NCBI RefSeq assembly: GCF_004403065.1
Contig: NZ_SOHA01000039.1
Location: 62,001 to 126,000, forward strand
DNA: 64,000 nt
DNA from: Cryobacterium cryoconiti
Lineage (GTDB): Bacteria; Actinomycetota; Actinomycetes; Actinomycetales; Microbacteriaceae
Direction of reading: 5' to 3'
How positions within the stretch are numbered: the first letter of the stretch is position 1; every line of letters starts with the position of its first letter. Under the pieces are notes generated by a model. That model did not search any database, was not told the DNA's origin, and saw only the letters and a program-made list of their open reading frames with translations. The position numbers and the translations under genes are program-made. Positions 23,990 through 31,364 of the stretch are shown piece after piece.

Positions 23990-24435
23990 CCGCCGAAGAC
24001 GACGCCGCGTGGGCTCACCGCGAGACTCAGCGTGGCGCGTCGCGGAGCTGCAACCCACGCACGGAGTTTCTCTCAGGTCGGGCGTCGCGCGACGCTGAGG
24101 TCGCCGAGCTGCGGGATGACCTCGAGGTAGCGGAAGGCATCCTGGGCGCTCACGCTCACGCAGTGCCGCAGATCATCGCCGAGCGGGATTCGCTGCAGAC
24201 CGAACTCAATAAGGCGCTCGGGCTCATGGTCAAGGCGTACAGGAATGTCGACAACGATGAGGATCCCGCCGCGATACTGGTCGCGCATGACGCCGCGATA
24301 GCTCGCCGCACGCTGCACGCCTTCGCGGATCGTTTGCGCAACGACTACGCCCTCGACCACTCCAGCGCGGGCGCGCTCCTCAAGCATGTCGAGTCGCTGG
24401 CCCGCCGCGACGGTGACCTGAACGCGGGTGCCTGA
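23986..24435 (+). CDS. Hypothetical coiled-coil protein
   Basis: 149 aa. Likely coiled coil about residues 38-80 (DAEVAELRDDLEVAEGILG, IIAERDSLQTELNKALGLM), helical elsewhere. Unknown function. Confidence 0.65.
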   Translation: MTAEDDAAWAHRETQRGASRSCNPRTEFLSGRASRDAEVAELRDDLEVAEGILGAHAHAVPQIIAERDSLQTELNKALGLMVKAYRNVDNDEDPAAILVAHDAAIARRTLHAFADRLRNDYALDHSSAGALLKHVESLARRDGDLNAGA

Positions 24436-24725
24436 TGCGCCGGTGGTGGGCTGCGGCGAAGGCCTGGGTGTGTTCGTGGAACCGGGCACTGCTCGCGGTG
24501 GTGGAGAGCGCTGTGGCCCGGTCGTCCTTCGACCAGAAGCTCGACATGCTGCTGCCGTTGCTGGCAGACCGTGAGGAGTTCAAGGACGCGGTGCTGCTGT
24601 TCGCCCAGGCAGGGTTGACGATCGAAGAGATCGAGCAGTTGGCGATTGACACGGTGCGGGAGCGTTGCGGGCTGCCGCCGCTCCGCAGCGACGATCCTGA
24701 ACAGCATCGGTTCGGTCGCGCATGA
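24435..24725 (+). CDS. Hypothetical helical protein
   Basis: 96 aa, start in TGATG. Trp-rich N-terminus (RRWWAAAKAWVCSWNRALL) could associate with membrane; the rest is helical with an HTH-like LTIEEIEQLAIDTVRERCG. Unknown. Confidence 0.62.
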   Translation: MRRWWAAAKAWVCSWNRALLAVVESAVARSSFDQKLDMLLPLLADREEFKDAVLLFAQAGLTIEEIEQLAIDTVRERCGLPPLRSDDPEQHRFGRA

Positions 24726-25165
24726 GCGCGGAGAGGTTCACGATTTCATCACGGGCCACTGGGATCCGGCGCACCGTCGTGGTGTTCATCTACGACACGG
24801 TGGAGGAGCTGAAGGCGGCAGCGTTCACGTTCAACGGCTTCGTATGTGACGACAACGCCGCCGCAGTGACTCAGGGCTGGGGCTACCACCATGGCCGGCC
24901 GGAGCTTCTGCCCGTGTCGGCTGTCGTCCGCATGCACCACGGGATGATCGACGCCGAGGTGGTCGCCCACGAGCTGGCACACGCGGCGATGGGTATCTAC
25001 ATGGCCGACCGGGTGTGCTGGCACTCGCGGGCACGGGCGCACTTCTCCCTGGCGAACGAGCCGTTTGCCTATCTGCTCGGCCAGCTTGTCTCCATGGCCA
25101 CCTACCACCTTCACCGCCTCGGCGCATGGACGCCGGCAACTATCCGAGAGGGAGCACCTGCATGA
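24722..25165 (+). CDS. Putative HExxH zinc metalloprotein
   Basis: 147 aa. VVAHELAHAAMGIY provides HExxH at H83-E84-L-A-H87 and E113 in LANEPFAYLLGQL is placed as the third ligand, as in gluzincin-like and ImmA/IrrE folds. No signal peptide, so it acts in the cytoplasm. ImmA-type proteins cut repressors, which would fit a phage, but it is far from the XRE genes and the rest of the sequence is not recognisably ImmA. Confidence 0.72.
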   Translation: MSAERFTISSRATGIRRTVVVFIYDTVEELKAAAFTFNGFVCDDNAAAVTQGWGYHHGRPELLPVSAVVRMHHGMIDAEVVAHELAHAAMGIYMADRVCWHSRARAHFSLANEPFAYLLGQLVSMATYHLHRLGAWTPATIREGAPA

Positions 25166-25521
25166 CGATCACCGAGAGCACACAGCCCGCGCCGAGTATT
25201 GGCCGCAACGTCCACTACCAGAGCCATGGGACCCCGGGCGGGGAGTATTTGCCGGCCCCGCGCGCCGCGATCATCACCGAGGTCACGACCCCGCTCGACA
25301 ACGAGTTCCCTGCCGTCTCGCTGTGCGTTCTCAACCCCACCGGCATGTTCTTCAACCAGGACGTGCCGTACAGCGAAGAGCCCGCTCCGGGCTGCTGGAA
25401 CTGGCCGCCGCGTCTGGCGGCACCGCCTCATGTGGTGACGGTTCAGCTTCGGGCGTCCACGGAGGCGCTCGTTGAGGGCATGAGGCGTGCCCGTGATGCG
25501 ACGGCGGGGGTGTCGGAGTGA
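25162..25521 (+). CDS. Conserved actinophage protein of unknown function
   Basis: 119 aa. IGRNVHYQSHGTPGGEYLP, AAIITEV, VSLCVLNPTGMFFNQDVPY and GCWNWP form a pattern repeated in very many actinophage genomes; no activity is known to me. Small beta-rich fold likely. ATGA overlap. Confidence 0.78.
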   Translation: MTITESTQPAPSIGRNVHYQSHGTPGGEYLPAPRAAIITEVTTPLDNEFPAVSLCVLNPTGMFFNQDVPYSEEPAPGCWNWPPRLAAPPHVVTVQLRASTEALVEGMRRARDATAGVSE

Positions 25522-25955
25522 GCCGGGATGCCGATCAGCCGTCCGCCAAGGTCTTGGACGGGATCAACGGGCTCATCTACGAGATGGATGTGGCCCGCAG
25601 CAACGGGACCGTCTTCACGTACGGGGAGGTGCAGCACCGGTTGAGGATCATCGGTGGGTTGAGCCTCGATGGTGAGGCGTCTGCTCCTGCGGCGAGCGCG
25701 GTGGTGGCTGAGGTCGGGCCGGCGAGTAGCGAGGCTTTGCGCCGCCTGACCGCGTACATCTCACTCCTGTGCGGCATGTACATGGTGATCAGCATGTCGG
25801 CGATCGGTATTGTCGCTGGCTGGCTGACCCCGTTGGCCTGTCTGCCTGGCTTCCTGACGTATGAGGGGCTGGGTCTCATCGAACGCCGTGTGGGCCGTCG
25901 TCGTCGGGCTGCACGCGCTGCTGCACGTGCTGCTGCTCGTGGCGGCCAGTCATGA
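25518..25955 (+). CDS. Membrane protein
   Basis: 145 aa, GTG start. Hydrophilic first 75 residues, two adjacent helices about 80-122 (LTAYISLLCGMYMVISMSAI, WLTPLACLPGFLTYEGLGLI), then an Arg/Ala-rich basic tail, which by the positive-inside rule puts the C-terminus in the cytoplasm. Confidence 0.67.
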   Translation: MSRDADQPSAKVLDGINGLIYEMDVARSNGTVFTYGEVQHRLRIIGGLSLDGEASAPAASAVVAEVGPASSEALRRLTAYISLLCGMYMVISMSAIGIVAGWLTPLACLPGFLTYEGLGLIERRVGRRRRAARAAARAAARGGQS

Positions 25956-26212
25956 CGCCGTGGGAGCTGGACGCGCTGAGGGGCGCGCTCGTCGCCCTGA
26001 TCGCGATCGTCCTGGCCATGTTCCTGTACTCGGTGGCCCCGCACGTCAGCGCCCAGGTCGACGCACGCCGCGACACGAACGGTGAGGACTGCCTCTTCGA
26101 CTCCTACCGGGGATACCGCGAGTGGGTGTACGCCAGGTCGTTCCACAGGGAGAAGCGTCGCCTGGTCGTTCTGAGGAAGCGGAACCAGTTGAGGAAGAGG
26201 ATGCAGGCATGA
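25952..26212 (+). CDS. Small single-pass membrane protein
   Basis: 86 aa. Membrane helix at about 11-31 (GALVALIAIVLAMFLYSVA) followed by a very basic C-terminal half (REKRRLVVLRKRNQLRKR), so probably N-out/C-in. Coupled to the previous membrane protein. Confidence 0.66.
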   Translation: MTPWELDALRGALVALIAIVLAMFLYSVAPHVSAQVDARRDTNGEDCLFDSYRGYREWVYARSFHREKRRLVVLRKRNQLRKRMQA

Positions 26213-26466
26213 GGGGCATGGAGGTCTACTGGCGGGGTGGATACACGATCGAGGGTGCCGCACCGGCCGAGGTGATCGAGCACGGGAGGAGTGAGAACGA
26301 AGCGCAGACGCAGGTGCAGGTGGAGGCGGCGGCCGTCCGTGCGCAGCTCACCTCTCTCGGCCTGTCGAACACGGTGGAGATGTGGGTGGAGCGGTGGACG
26401 ATCACGAACACGGTGAAGACGCATCCACGGATGGTGTTCGGGAAGGTCGGAGTCGGGCATGAGTAG
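26209..26466 (+). CDS. Small hypothetical protein
   Basis: 85 aa, beta-strand-rich with YWRGGYTIEGAAPAEVI and MWVERWTITNTV. Overlaps the following gene by 8 nt. Unknown. Confidence 0.63.
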   Translation: MRGMEVYWRGGYTIEGAAPAEVIEHGRSENEAQTQVQVEAAAVRAQLTSLGLSNTVEMWVERWTITNTVKTHPRMVFGKVGVGHE

Positions 26467-27196
26467 CTCACGGTCGCGTCGGCAGGTGCGTCGCCTGCAC
26501 CTGGTTACCCCGTATGTCCGGCAGCCGTCGGTGCACAACGCGCTGCGGGCGGATCGGAAGCTGATCCGTGCGGCGTGGAAGCGTCGGCCGGCCCCGTGGA
26601 TCACCGTTGACGTGCGCCCGCACCTCGAGGCATTCGCCCAGATGATGCTTGCCTTCTCCAGCGTCACCGATACCTTCGCGCAGTCGGCGGCAGTGTTCGC
26701 CGACATGGGTGAGCAGCTGGCGCGGGAGAGGGATGAGAGGGCCGCAGCTGCCCGCACCGCTGTGGCCACTGCGTTCCCGCAGATCCGTGGCCAGCAGTGC
26801 ACCCTGTCCATCATCGATGAGACGCACGTGCTCATGCAGTCTGCTGTCGCGCCTGAACGTCTGGCCCCGGCCGAGGAGCTGATCGCCCGAATCAACGAGT
26901 CGTCCCAGCTTCGCGCACGGTTCCCACTGGGTCAGTACGCACCGCAAACCATCACGCTCGGCCCGGCCACCAGTAAGCCCCGCACCCACGAGGAGATGGC
27001 GGAGCTGCGCCGCCAGTACTTCGAGGGTGGGCAGCCCTTGGAGGAGAGCCAGTTCGGTGCCGAGTACATCGCACACGTGCGTGCGGCACGTGACCGGGTC
27101 CAGGCGGCGCAGCGCACTCACCTGCAGAAGATGCTGCTGGGTTGGGACGGCGGCAACGACCTGGTCACCGTGCACCCTGTTGAGGAGGACCTGTGA
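26459..27196 (+). CDS. Hypothetical protein, paralogue-like N-terminus shared with next gene
   Basis: 245 aa. Begins with a basic segment RSRRQVRRLHLVTPYVRQPS then VHNALRADRK; the next protein starts with the same pattern. The centre is helical. Function unknown. Confidence 0.66.
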   Translation: MSSSRSRRQVRRLHLVTPYVRQPSVHNALRADRKLIRAAWKRRPAPWITVDVRPHLEAFAQMMLAFSSVTDTFAQSAAVFADMGEQLARERDERAAAARTAVATAFPQIRGQQCTLSIIDETHVLMQSAVAPERLAPAEELIARINESSQLRARFPLGQYAPQTITLGPATSKPRTHEEMAELRRQYFEGGQPLEESQFGAEYIAHVRAARDRVQAAQRTHLQKMLLGWDGGNDLVTVHPVEEDL

Positions 27197-27648
27197 GCGC
27201 CCGCGCCCGCCGGCAGACGCGCCGCCTGCGCATGGCCGGCCTGTCCCCGGCCGTGCACAACGAGTTCGTGGCGCTGCGCACCGACCGCCGGCAGGGCGGC
27301 CTGGCCCGGCTGGCCGTCCGCGCACTCGGCCGACCCACCTCCACCCGTGCAGCCGCCACCCTGTACACCATCTTCAACACCGGCCCCGCAGCAGCAGAAG
27401 CCCGCATCCCCCACGAGACACCCCGTGTAGCCCAGGCGATCACCACCATCCTCCAGGTCAACGCAGTCGTCACCGCACGCCTCCAAGCCCAGAAGACAGC
27501 CCTCGACACCGCAATCGCCCGACAAACCATCTACGCCCCCAACACCCACGTCCACCACTACACCACCCCCAACCCCCACGAACTCATGCCACCCCACACC
27601 CCCACCCGACGCACCACCGCGCTCGCCGCAGACAAGGCCCGACGATGA
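27193..27648 (+). CDS. Hypothetical protein, paralogue-like N-terminus shared with previous gene
   Basis: 151 aa, GTG start in GTGA overlap. Basic N-terminus RARRQTRRLRMAGLSPAVHN resembles the previous protein (RRQxRRL, PxVHN, LRxDR). The second half has extremely C-rich third positions and a His/Pro/Thr-rich tail, unlike the neighbouring genes. Confidence 0.64.
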   Translation: MSARARRQTRRLRMAGLSPAVHNEFVALRTDRRQGGLARLAVRALGRPTSTRAAATLYTIFNTGPAAAEARIPHETPRVAQAITTILQVNAVVTARLQAQKTALDTAIARQTIYAPNTHVHHYTTPNPHELMPPHTPTRRTTALAADKARR

Positions 27649-28487
27649 CCAAAGCACTCAACTACCTGCTCGACGCCGTCGACAAGCTCTCCCAGCCCCG
27701 CACGACCGCCGCCATCCAAGCCAACGACGCCGGGATCACCTGCACCTCCAGCGTCGAGCACGAGCCCCTCCTCGCCCAGCTGCGAGCCGCCATCGTCGGC
27801 GGCATCGGATCACACGCCGGCTCCTCCCCCGGCAACGAACGCATCCCCTTCGACGCTGGAGCCCTCGAACTCTACGACCGCATCGAGGCCGAGATCTCCG
27901 AGTGGTTCACCATCCGCCTCGAGCAGCCCGTGTACCTCACCCCCGAGCAGACCCTGCGCCAGTGGTACATCGCCTACCACTCCGACCGCACCGCCGGGAA
28001 CGTCACCGACGAGGCATACCAGGAGAAGGTGCGCACGCTCGAGGGCTGGGCACGATCCATCGTCGCCAAGTTCGACCCGCCCCGCACACTCGAACTGACC
28101 ATCGCCCTGCGTGAGCCCGACACCACCGTCGTCCGCAAGTACGGCGAGGTCGTCAAGGACGATGCCGGCAACCCTGTGCGCAAGGTCAAGCTCGACCCCA
28201 TCACGAAGAAGCCACTCACCCGCATCGCCCGCCACCTCCCCGCCGCGTGCCCCGAGTGCGAGGCCACCATCGCCCACAACCCAAAGACCGGCGACCAGAC
28301 GTTCGCCTTGATCCTCGAGTACCACGACGACGCCCTCGACACCGTGGCCGACGCCGCCGCCATCTGCCGGTCGTGCGAAGCAACATGGGTCGGCGGCGTC
28401 CGCGTGCGCGCGCTGGCCCTACACATCGAGGGACAAGAAACTTTACTCAACACGCCGAAAGAAGCGCTTGACATGGCCCTCATCTGA
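27645..28487 (+). CDS. Conserved phage protein with C-terminal zinc ribbon
   Basis: 280 aa. Helical N-terminal domain including EAEISEWFTIRLEQPVYLTP and LRQWYIAYH, and a C-terminal ribbon with CPECEATI and CRSCEATWVGG. This arrangement is common as the last early protein before the terminase region of actinophages. Role unknown. Ends just before a terminator. Confidence 0.75.
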   Translation: MTKALNYLLDAVDKLSQPRTTAAIQANDAGITCTSSVEHEPLLAQLRAAIVGGIGSHAGSSPGNERIPFDAGALELYDRIEAEISEWFTIRLEQPVYLTPEQTLRQWYIAYHSDRTAGNVTDEAYQEKVRTLEGWARSIVAKFDPPRTLELTIALREPDTTVVRKYGEVVKDDAGNPVRKVKLDPITKKPLTRIARHLPAACPECEATIAHNPKTGDQTFALILEYHDDALDTVADAAAICRSCEATWVGGVRVRALALHIEGQETLLNTPKEALDMALI

Positions 28488-28503
28488 TAGCGTTCCTAGT
28501 GCA

Positions 28504-28534
28504 TGCCCACCGTTCTGCCAAGAACCGGTGGGCA
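28504..28534 (+). terminator. Terminator of the early operon
   Basis: TGCCCACC-GTTCT pairs with AGAAC-CGGTGGGCA around GCCA, followed by TTCGCTGTTT. It sits 17 nt after the last early gene. Confidence 0.82.
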
Positions 28535-28552
28535 TTCGCTGTTTAACGACAG

Positions 28553-28611
28553 TGGCGGGCAGCTCAGTGGTAGAGCAATACCCACGCGCAGGTTCGAAAC
28601 CTGCCCCGCCA
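28553..28611 (+). tRNA. tRNA-like element lacking an anticodon arm
   Basis: A 7-bp acceptor stem TGGCGGG (28553-28559) / CCCGCCA (28605-28611), a perfect D arm GCTC-AGTGGTA-GAGC and a perfect T arm GCAGG-TTCGAAA-CCTGC are all present. Only 11 nt (AATACCCACGC) separate D and T arms, where an anticodon arm plus variable loop needs about 22. So no anticodon can be assigned. No CCA is encoded (TCA follows). Either a tRNA with a deletion or a functional tRNA mimic. Confidence 0.6.
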
Positions 28612-28877
28612 TCACAGGTCACGACCCCCTCACTTCCGGTCTCTCTCCCGGAATACCGACGGCAGCCACTCGGGTTGCTACCGTCTCCTGCCGAGCAGCG
28701 GGGTGCAGCCACTGGCCGCCCCGCTGCTCGCCCTCGACCGCCACTCGCCAGCCCTCAGCACACTAGGTCGACACGGCCGCCGTCATCGTGCGTATCAACC
28801 ACGGTGGCGGCCGGAGTGCCGCATACGTTGCACCCTGGGCGAGTGGCACCTCGTGCACCACCAGACAGGAGCCCAGC
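28612..28877 (+). other. Non-coding stretch with a second terminator-like hairpin
   Basis: With the tRNA-like element and upstream hairpin this is part of a 390-base gap between genes. It contains the perfect 11-bp hairpin GAGCAGCGGGG (28693-28703) / CCCCGCTGCTC (28719-28729). No convincing gene: frames through it lack start signals and end in the next genes. Ribosome-binding site AGGAG for the following gene is near 28867. Confidence 0.6.
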
Positions 28878-29066
28878 ATGTCGACGTTCATCTGGTTCCT
28901 GCTCATCAGCTCCGCCGTCCTCATCATCAGCTCAGCGCCCAGCGTCGACCGGGTGACCAAGCCGAGCTGGTTCGACATCATGCCGCACCTCACCCAGTCA
29001 CAGAAGCAGCGCACCCGGCTTCAGCAGACCGAGCGCCACCGTGCACGCGCACGGCGCAGGCGCTGA
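28878..29066 (+). CDS. Small membrane protein
   Basis: 62 aa. ATG 28878 follows CAGGAGCCC. Membrane helix at residues 2-20 (STFIWFLLISSAVLIISSA), then a hydrophilic, strongly basic end (RHRARARRRR), so N-out/C-in. An upstream in-frame start adds 30 unlikely residues. Unknown function. Confidence 0.6.
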   Translation: MSTFIWFLLISSAVLIISSAPSVDRVTKPSWFDIMPHLTQSQKQRTRLQQTERHRARARRRR

Positions 29067-29077
29067 GCCGGCCACTC

Positions 29078-29437
29078 ATGCCGAGGGCACCGAAGAAGTG
29101 CGGTCAACGCACCTGTGAGACCCGCGTCGTAGCCCGCCCCTACTGCCCCGAGCACACGGTGGCATGGGCTGGCTCGACCGCATCAAGCCGAGCACCACGC
29201 TCGAAGACACAACGCGACCGCATCCTGGCGCGTGACCCCATCTGTCGTTGCCCCGGATGCGCACGCTGCACCCAGCACGGCTGCACCCAACCATCCACCG
29301 ACGACGACCACGTGCTGAACGTAGGCCGAGGCGGCACCGAGGATGACAGCAACCACCAAGGGCTGTGCAGCCCATGTCACAAGCGCAAGACACAGCTTGA
29401 AGCGCAACTCGGAAAAGACGAAAAAGCGCCTTTCTGA
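29078..29437 (+). CDS. HNH endonuclease (packaging-associated position)
   Basis: 119 aa. N-terminal Cys pairs (KCGQRTCETR, YCPEH), then RDPICRCPGCARC and DDDHVLNVGRGGTEDDSNHQGLCSPCHKRKT, the HNH core with H, N and H plus zinc Cys pairs. HNH genes directly upstream of terminase are required for cos cleavage in HK97-like phages; here terminase lies 1.4 kb downstream with two other genes between. Confidence 0.85.
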   Translation: MPRAPKKCGQRTCETRVVARPYCPEHTVAWAGSTASSRAPRSKTQRDRILARDPICRCPGCARCTQHGCTQPSTDDDHVLNVGRGGTEDDSNHQGLCSPCHKRKTQLEAQLGKDEKAPF

Positions 29438-29718
29438 TCGTTTTTCGCCCCTTTTCGTCCCCCAAAGGGGGGCCGGGGACCCCTCCCCCCTGCCCCGGCA
29501 GCGGTACCGGAGGGGGCTGCAAAATCCCAGACGTACGGTTCCCCGGCATTTTAGCCCCGGCGGCCACCAGATCGATCCTGAAGCCCGAAAACGGGCGTCA
29601 GGGCCATCTTGGAACCCCTCCTCGCCAGGTGGGCACCTGGCCCTGCTCGCAAGCAGGCAGCGGGAGACTTCCGCGTAATTACGCACACTAGCCGTAACAA
29701 ATGGCGTAGACTTAGACC
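29438..29718. other. Non-coding region, candidate cos site and promoter
   Basis: 281 bases with no supported gene, between the HNH gene and the terminase side. It is strongly structured: G-run/C-run segments (GGGGGGCCGGGGACCCCTCC near 29467-29487) and GACGTACGGTTCC near 29530, plus short inverted repeats. Next to HNH and upstream of terminase this is the expected place for cos. A -10 box TAGACT (29707-29712) lies 6 nt before the next ATG. Confidence 0.5.
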
Positions 29719-30261
29719 ATGAGAACATGCGACCACTGCGGCAGCCCGCTCGAGCTATCGCGCACGGATGCTCGATTCTGCTCAACCAAGTGCCGGGTCT
29801 ACTGGCACCGATTAGCCGGCAAGCTGCCGGCCGAGCTCGTTTCCCTCCCGCGGTGGGTCCGGTGGGACCGGATACTCCGAAAGGGAAAGATCGCGAAGGT
29901 GCCGCTCACGGTCTCAGCTACCTTCGCGAGCTCAACGGACTCGTCGACCTGGACGGACTACCCAGCCGCCAAAGCGTCAAGAGTCGGAGCCGGCCTCGGA
30001 TTCGTTCTCAACGGCGATGGCATCGGCTGCTTCGACCTTGACCACTGCATTGTCGGTGGCAAACTCACCGAAGCTGCAGAGCGATTCGTCGGCGCAAACC
30101 CGGGCTTCTACTCTGAGATCTCGCCCTCAGGCGAAGGATTGCACATCTGGGTTCACGCTGATTCGCAACCTGGTTGGAAGCGCACCCTGGAGGGGCTATC
30201 CGTGGAGTTCTACACACGCGGCAGGTACATGACCATCACCGGCACGCCGTTCCGCCGATGA
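29719..30261 (+). CDS. Zinc-ribbon primase-polymerase (AEP/prim-pol core)
   Basis: 180 aa. N-terminal ribbon MRTCDHCG ... ARFCSTKCRVYWHR (C4, C7, C21, C25), then a minimal archaeo-eukaryotic primase/polymerase domain: WVRWDRILRKGKIAKVPL, TWTDYPAA, GLGFVLNGDGIGCFDLDH (D106, D108), SPSGEGLHIWVHAD (H142) and VEFYTRGRYMTITG. The helicase and accessory domains usual for prim-pol proteins are absent. It may prime or copy phage DNA. It sits between the putative cos and the terminase, outside the replication genes, and probably has its own leaderless promoter. Confidence 0.78.
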   Translation: MRTCDHCGSPLELSRTDARFCSTKCRVYWHRLAGKLPAELVSLPRWVRWDRILRKGKIAKVPLTVSATFASSTDSSTWTDYPAAKASRVGAGLGFVLNGDGIGCFDLDHCIVGGKLTEAAERFVGANPGFYSEISPSGEGLHIWVHADSQPGWKRTLEGLSVEFYTRGRYMTITGTPFRR

Positions 30262-30815
30262 GGACCTGCAAACACTGCGGTGAGCGCAACATGCCCGACT
30301 CCATGAACGCTCACGCCAAGTTCTGCTCCGTCCGTTGCCGTGTCGCATCCCACCGTTCCGCACGAAACCCGATCCGAAGCGGCACGCCGTGGACGATCGT
30401 GAGCATACCCAGCAAGCAGCCGCCGCCAACCTTCCCCGATGGCTACTGCTCCCAGTGCGGCAAAGAGCTGCTGGGGCGCAAGCGCAAATACTGCGATCGA
30501 TCCTGCGCCAACCGCGCGTACAACGCTCAACGACGATTCGACGGCCGCGCGCGTGACCTGAAGTACCGCCGCAGAGCGCTTCTGAGAGATGCCCGAGTCG
30601 AGGCATTCGAAGCGATTGAGATATTCGAGCGTGACGGGTACCTGTGCAGGATCTGTGATGAGCCACTCAACATGCTGGTCGATTTTCCTCACCCGCTCTA
30701 CCCGACCATCGACCACATCTTTCCTCTCGCCCTCGGTGGAGAGCACTCACGGGCGAACGCACAATCAGCCCACCTCACCTGCAACGTCCGCAAAGGCACC
30801 CGGCTGATCTACTAG
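30258..30815 (+). CDS. HNH endonuclease with duplicated zinc ribbons
   Basis: 185 aa, ATGA overlap with the prim-pol gene. N-terminal ribbon MRTCKHCG ... AKFCSVRCRVASHR (C4, C7, C23, C27) is a close relative of the prim-pol N-terminus. A second ribbon CSQCGKELLGRKRKYCDRSC follows at about residues 63-82, then the HNH domain IFERDGYLCRICDEPL, PTIDHIFPLALGGEHSRAN, HLTCNVRKG. The pair looks like a cassette of two enzymes with one shared targeting module. Confidence 0.83.
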   Translation: MRTCKHCGERNMPDSMNAHAKFCSVRCRVASHRSARNPIRSGTPWTIVSIPSKQPPPTFPDGYCSQCGKELLGRKRKYCDRSCANRAYNAQRRFDGRARDLKYRRRALLRDARVEAFEAIEIFERDGYLCRICDEPLNMLVDFPHPLYPTIDHIFPLALGGEHSRANAQSAHLTCNVRKGTRLIY

Positions 30816-30876
30816 CCGCGCCTCCTCCCCTCCCGCTCCCCAATGGGAGAGGCGAATCCTGAGAGGAGGCGCGACG

Positions 30877-31356
30877 ATGGCAGCACCGAAGAAGGACGCG
30901 ACCACCCGCGCACGCCGGAACACGGCCTCCACCGCCTCCAAGCTCGCCGACGGTCCCGCCGTCATCGTGCCCATGCTCCCGACCCGGCCCGACGAGTACA
31001 GCGAGCAGCTCGAAACGTACATCTCCGTCCCGTGGAACGCCGAGACCCTCTCCTGGTGGGCAGACCTCTGGGCCTCGCCCATGGCCGCCGAGTACCACTC
31101 CGCCGACCGCCACCAGCTGTTCCTCCTCGCCGTGCTCATGGACGACTTCTGGCGTGCACCCTCCACAAAGCTCGCTGCGGAGATCCGCCTGCAGCGTGTC
31201 GCCTTCGGCCTCACCCCCTACGACCGTCGTCGTCTGGAATGGACCATCGAAACCGCGGAAGAGTCCAAGGACCGCGGCCAGGTGCGCAAGGACCGCCAGC
31301 AGCGCCCCGCATCCAAGGGACCTGACCCGAGAGCTGTTCTCACAGCCGTGAATTAG
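30877..31356 (+). CDS. Terminase small subunit
   Basis: 159 aa. The actinophage TerS pattern is clear: central ISVPWNAETLSWWADLWASPMAAEYHSADRHQLFLLAVLMDDFW and a C-terminal LEWTIETAEESK. It recognises the packaging site and recruits TerL. GAGGAGGCGCGACG precedes the ATG. It lies 9 nt before TerL. Confidence 0.87.
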   Translation: MAAPKKDATTRARRNTASTASKLADGPAVIVPMLPTRPDEYSEQLETYISVPWNAETLSWWADLWASPMAAEYHSADRHQLFLLAVLMDDFWRAPSTKLAAEIRLQRVAFGLTPYDRRRLEWTIETAEESKDRGQVRKDRQQRPASKGPDPRAVLTAVN

Positions 31357-31364
31357 AGGCCCAC

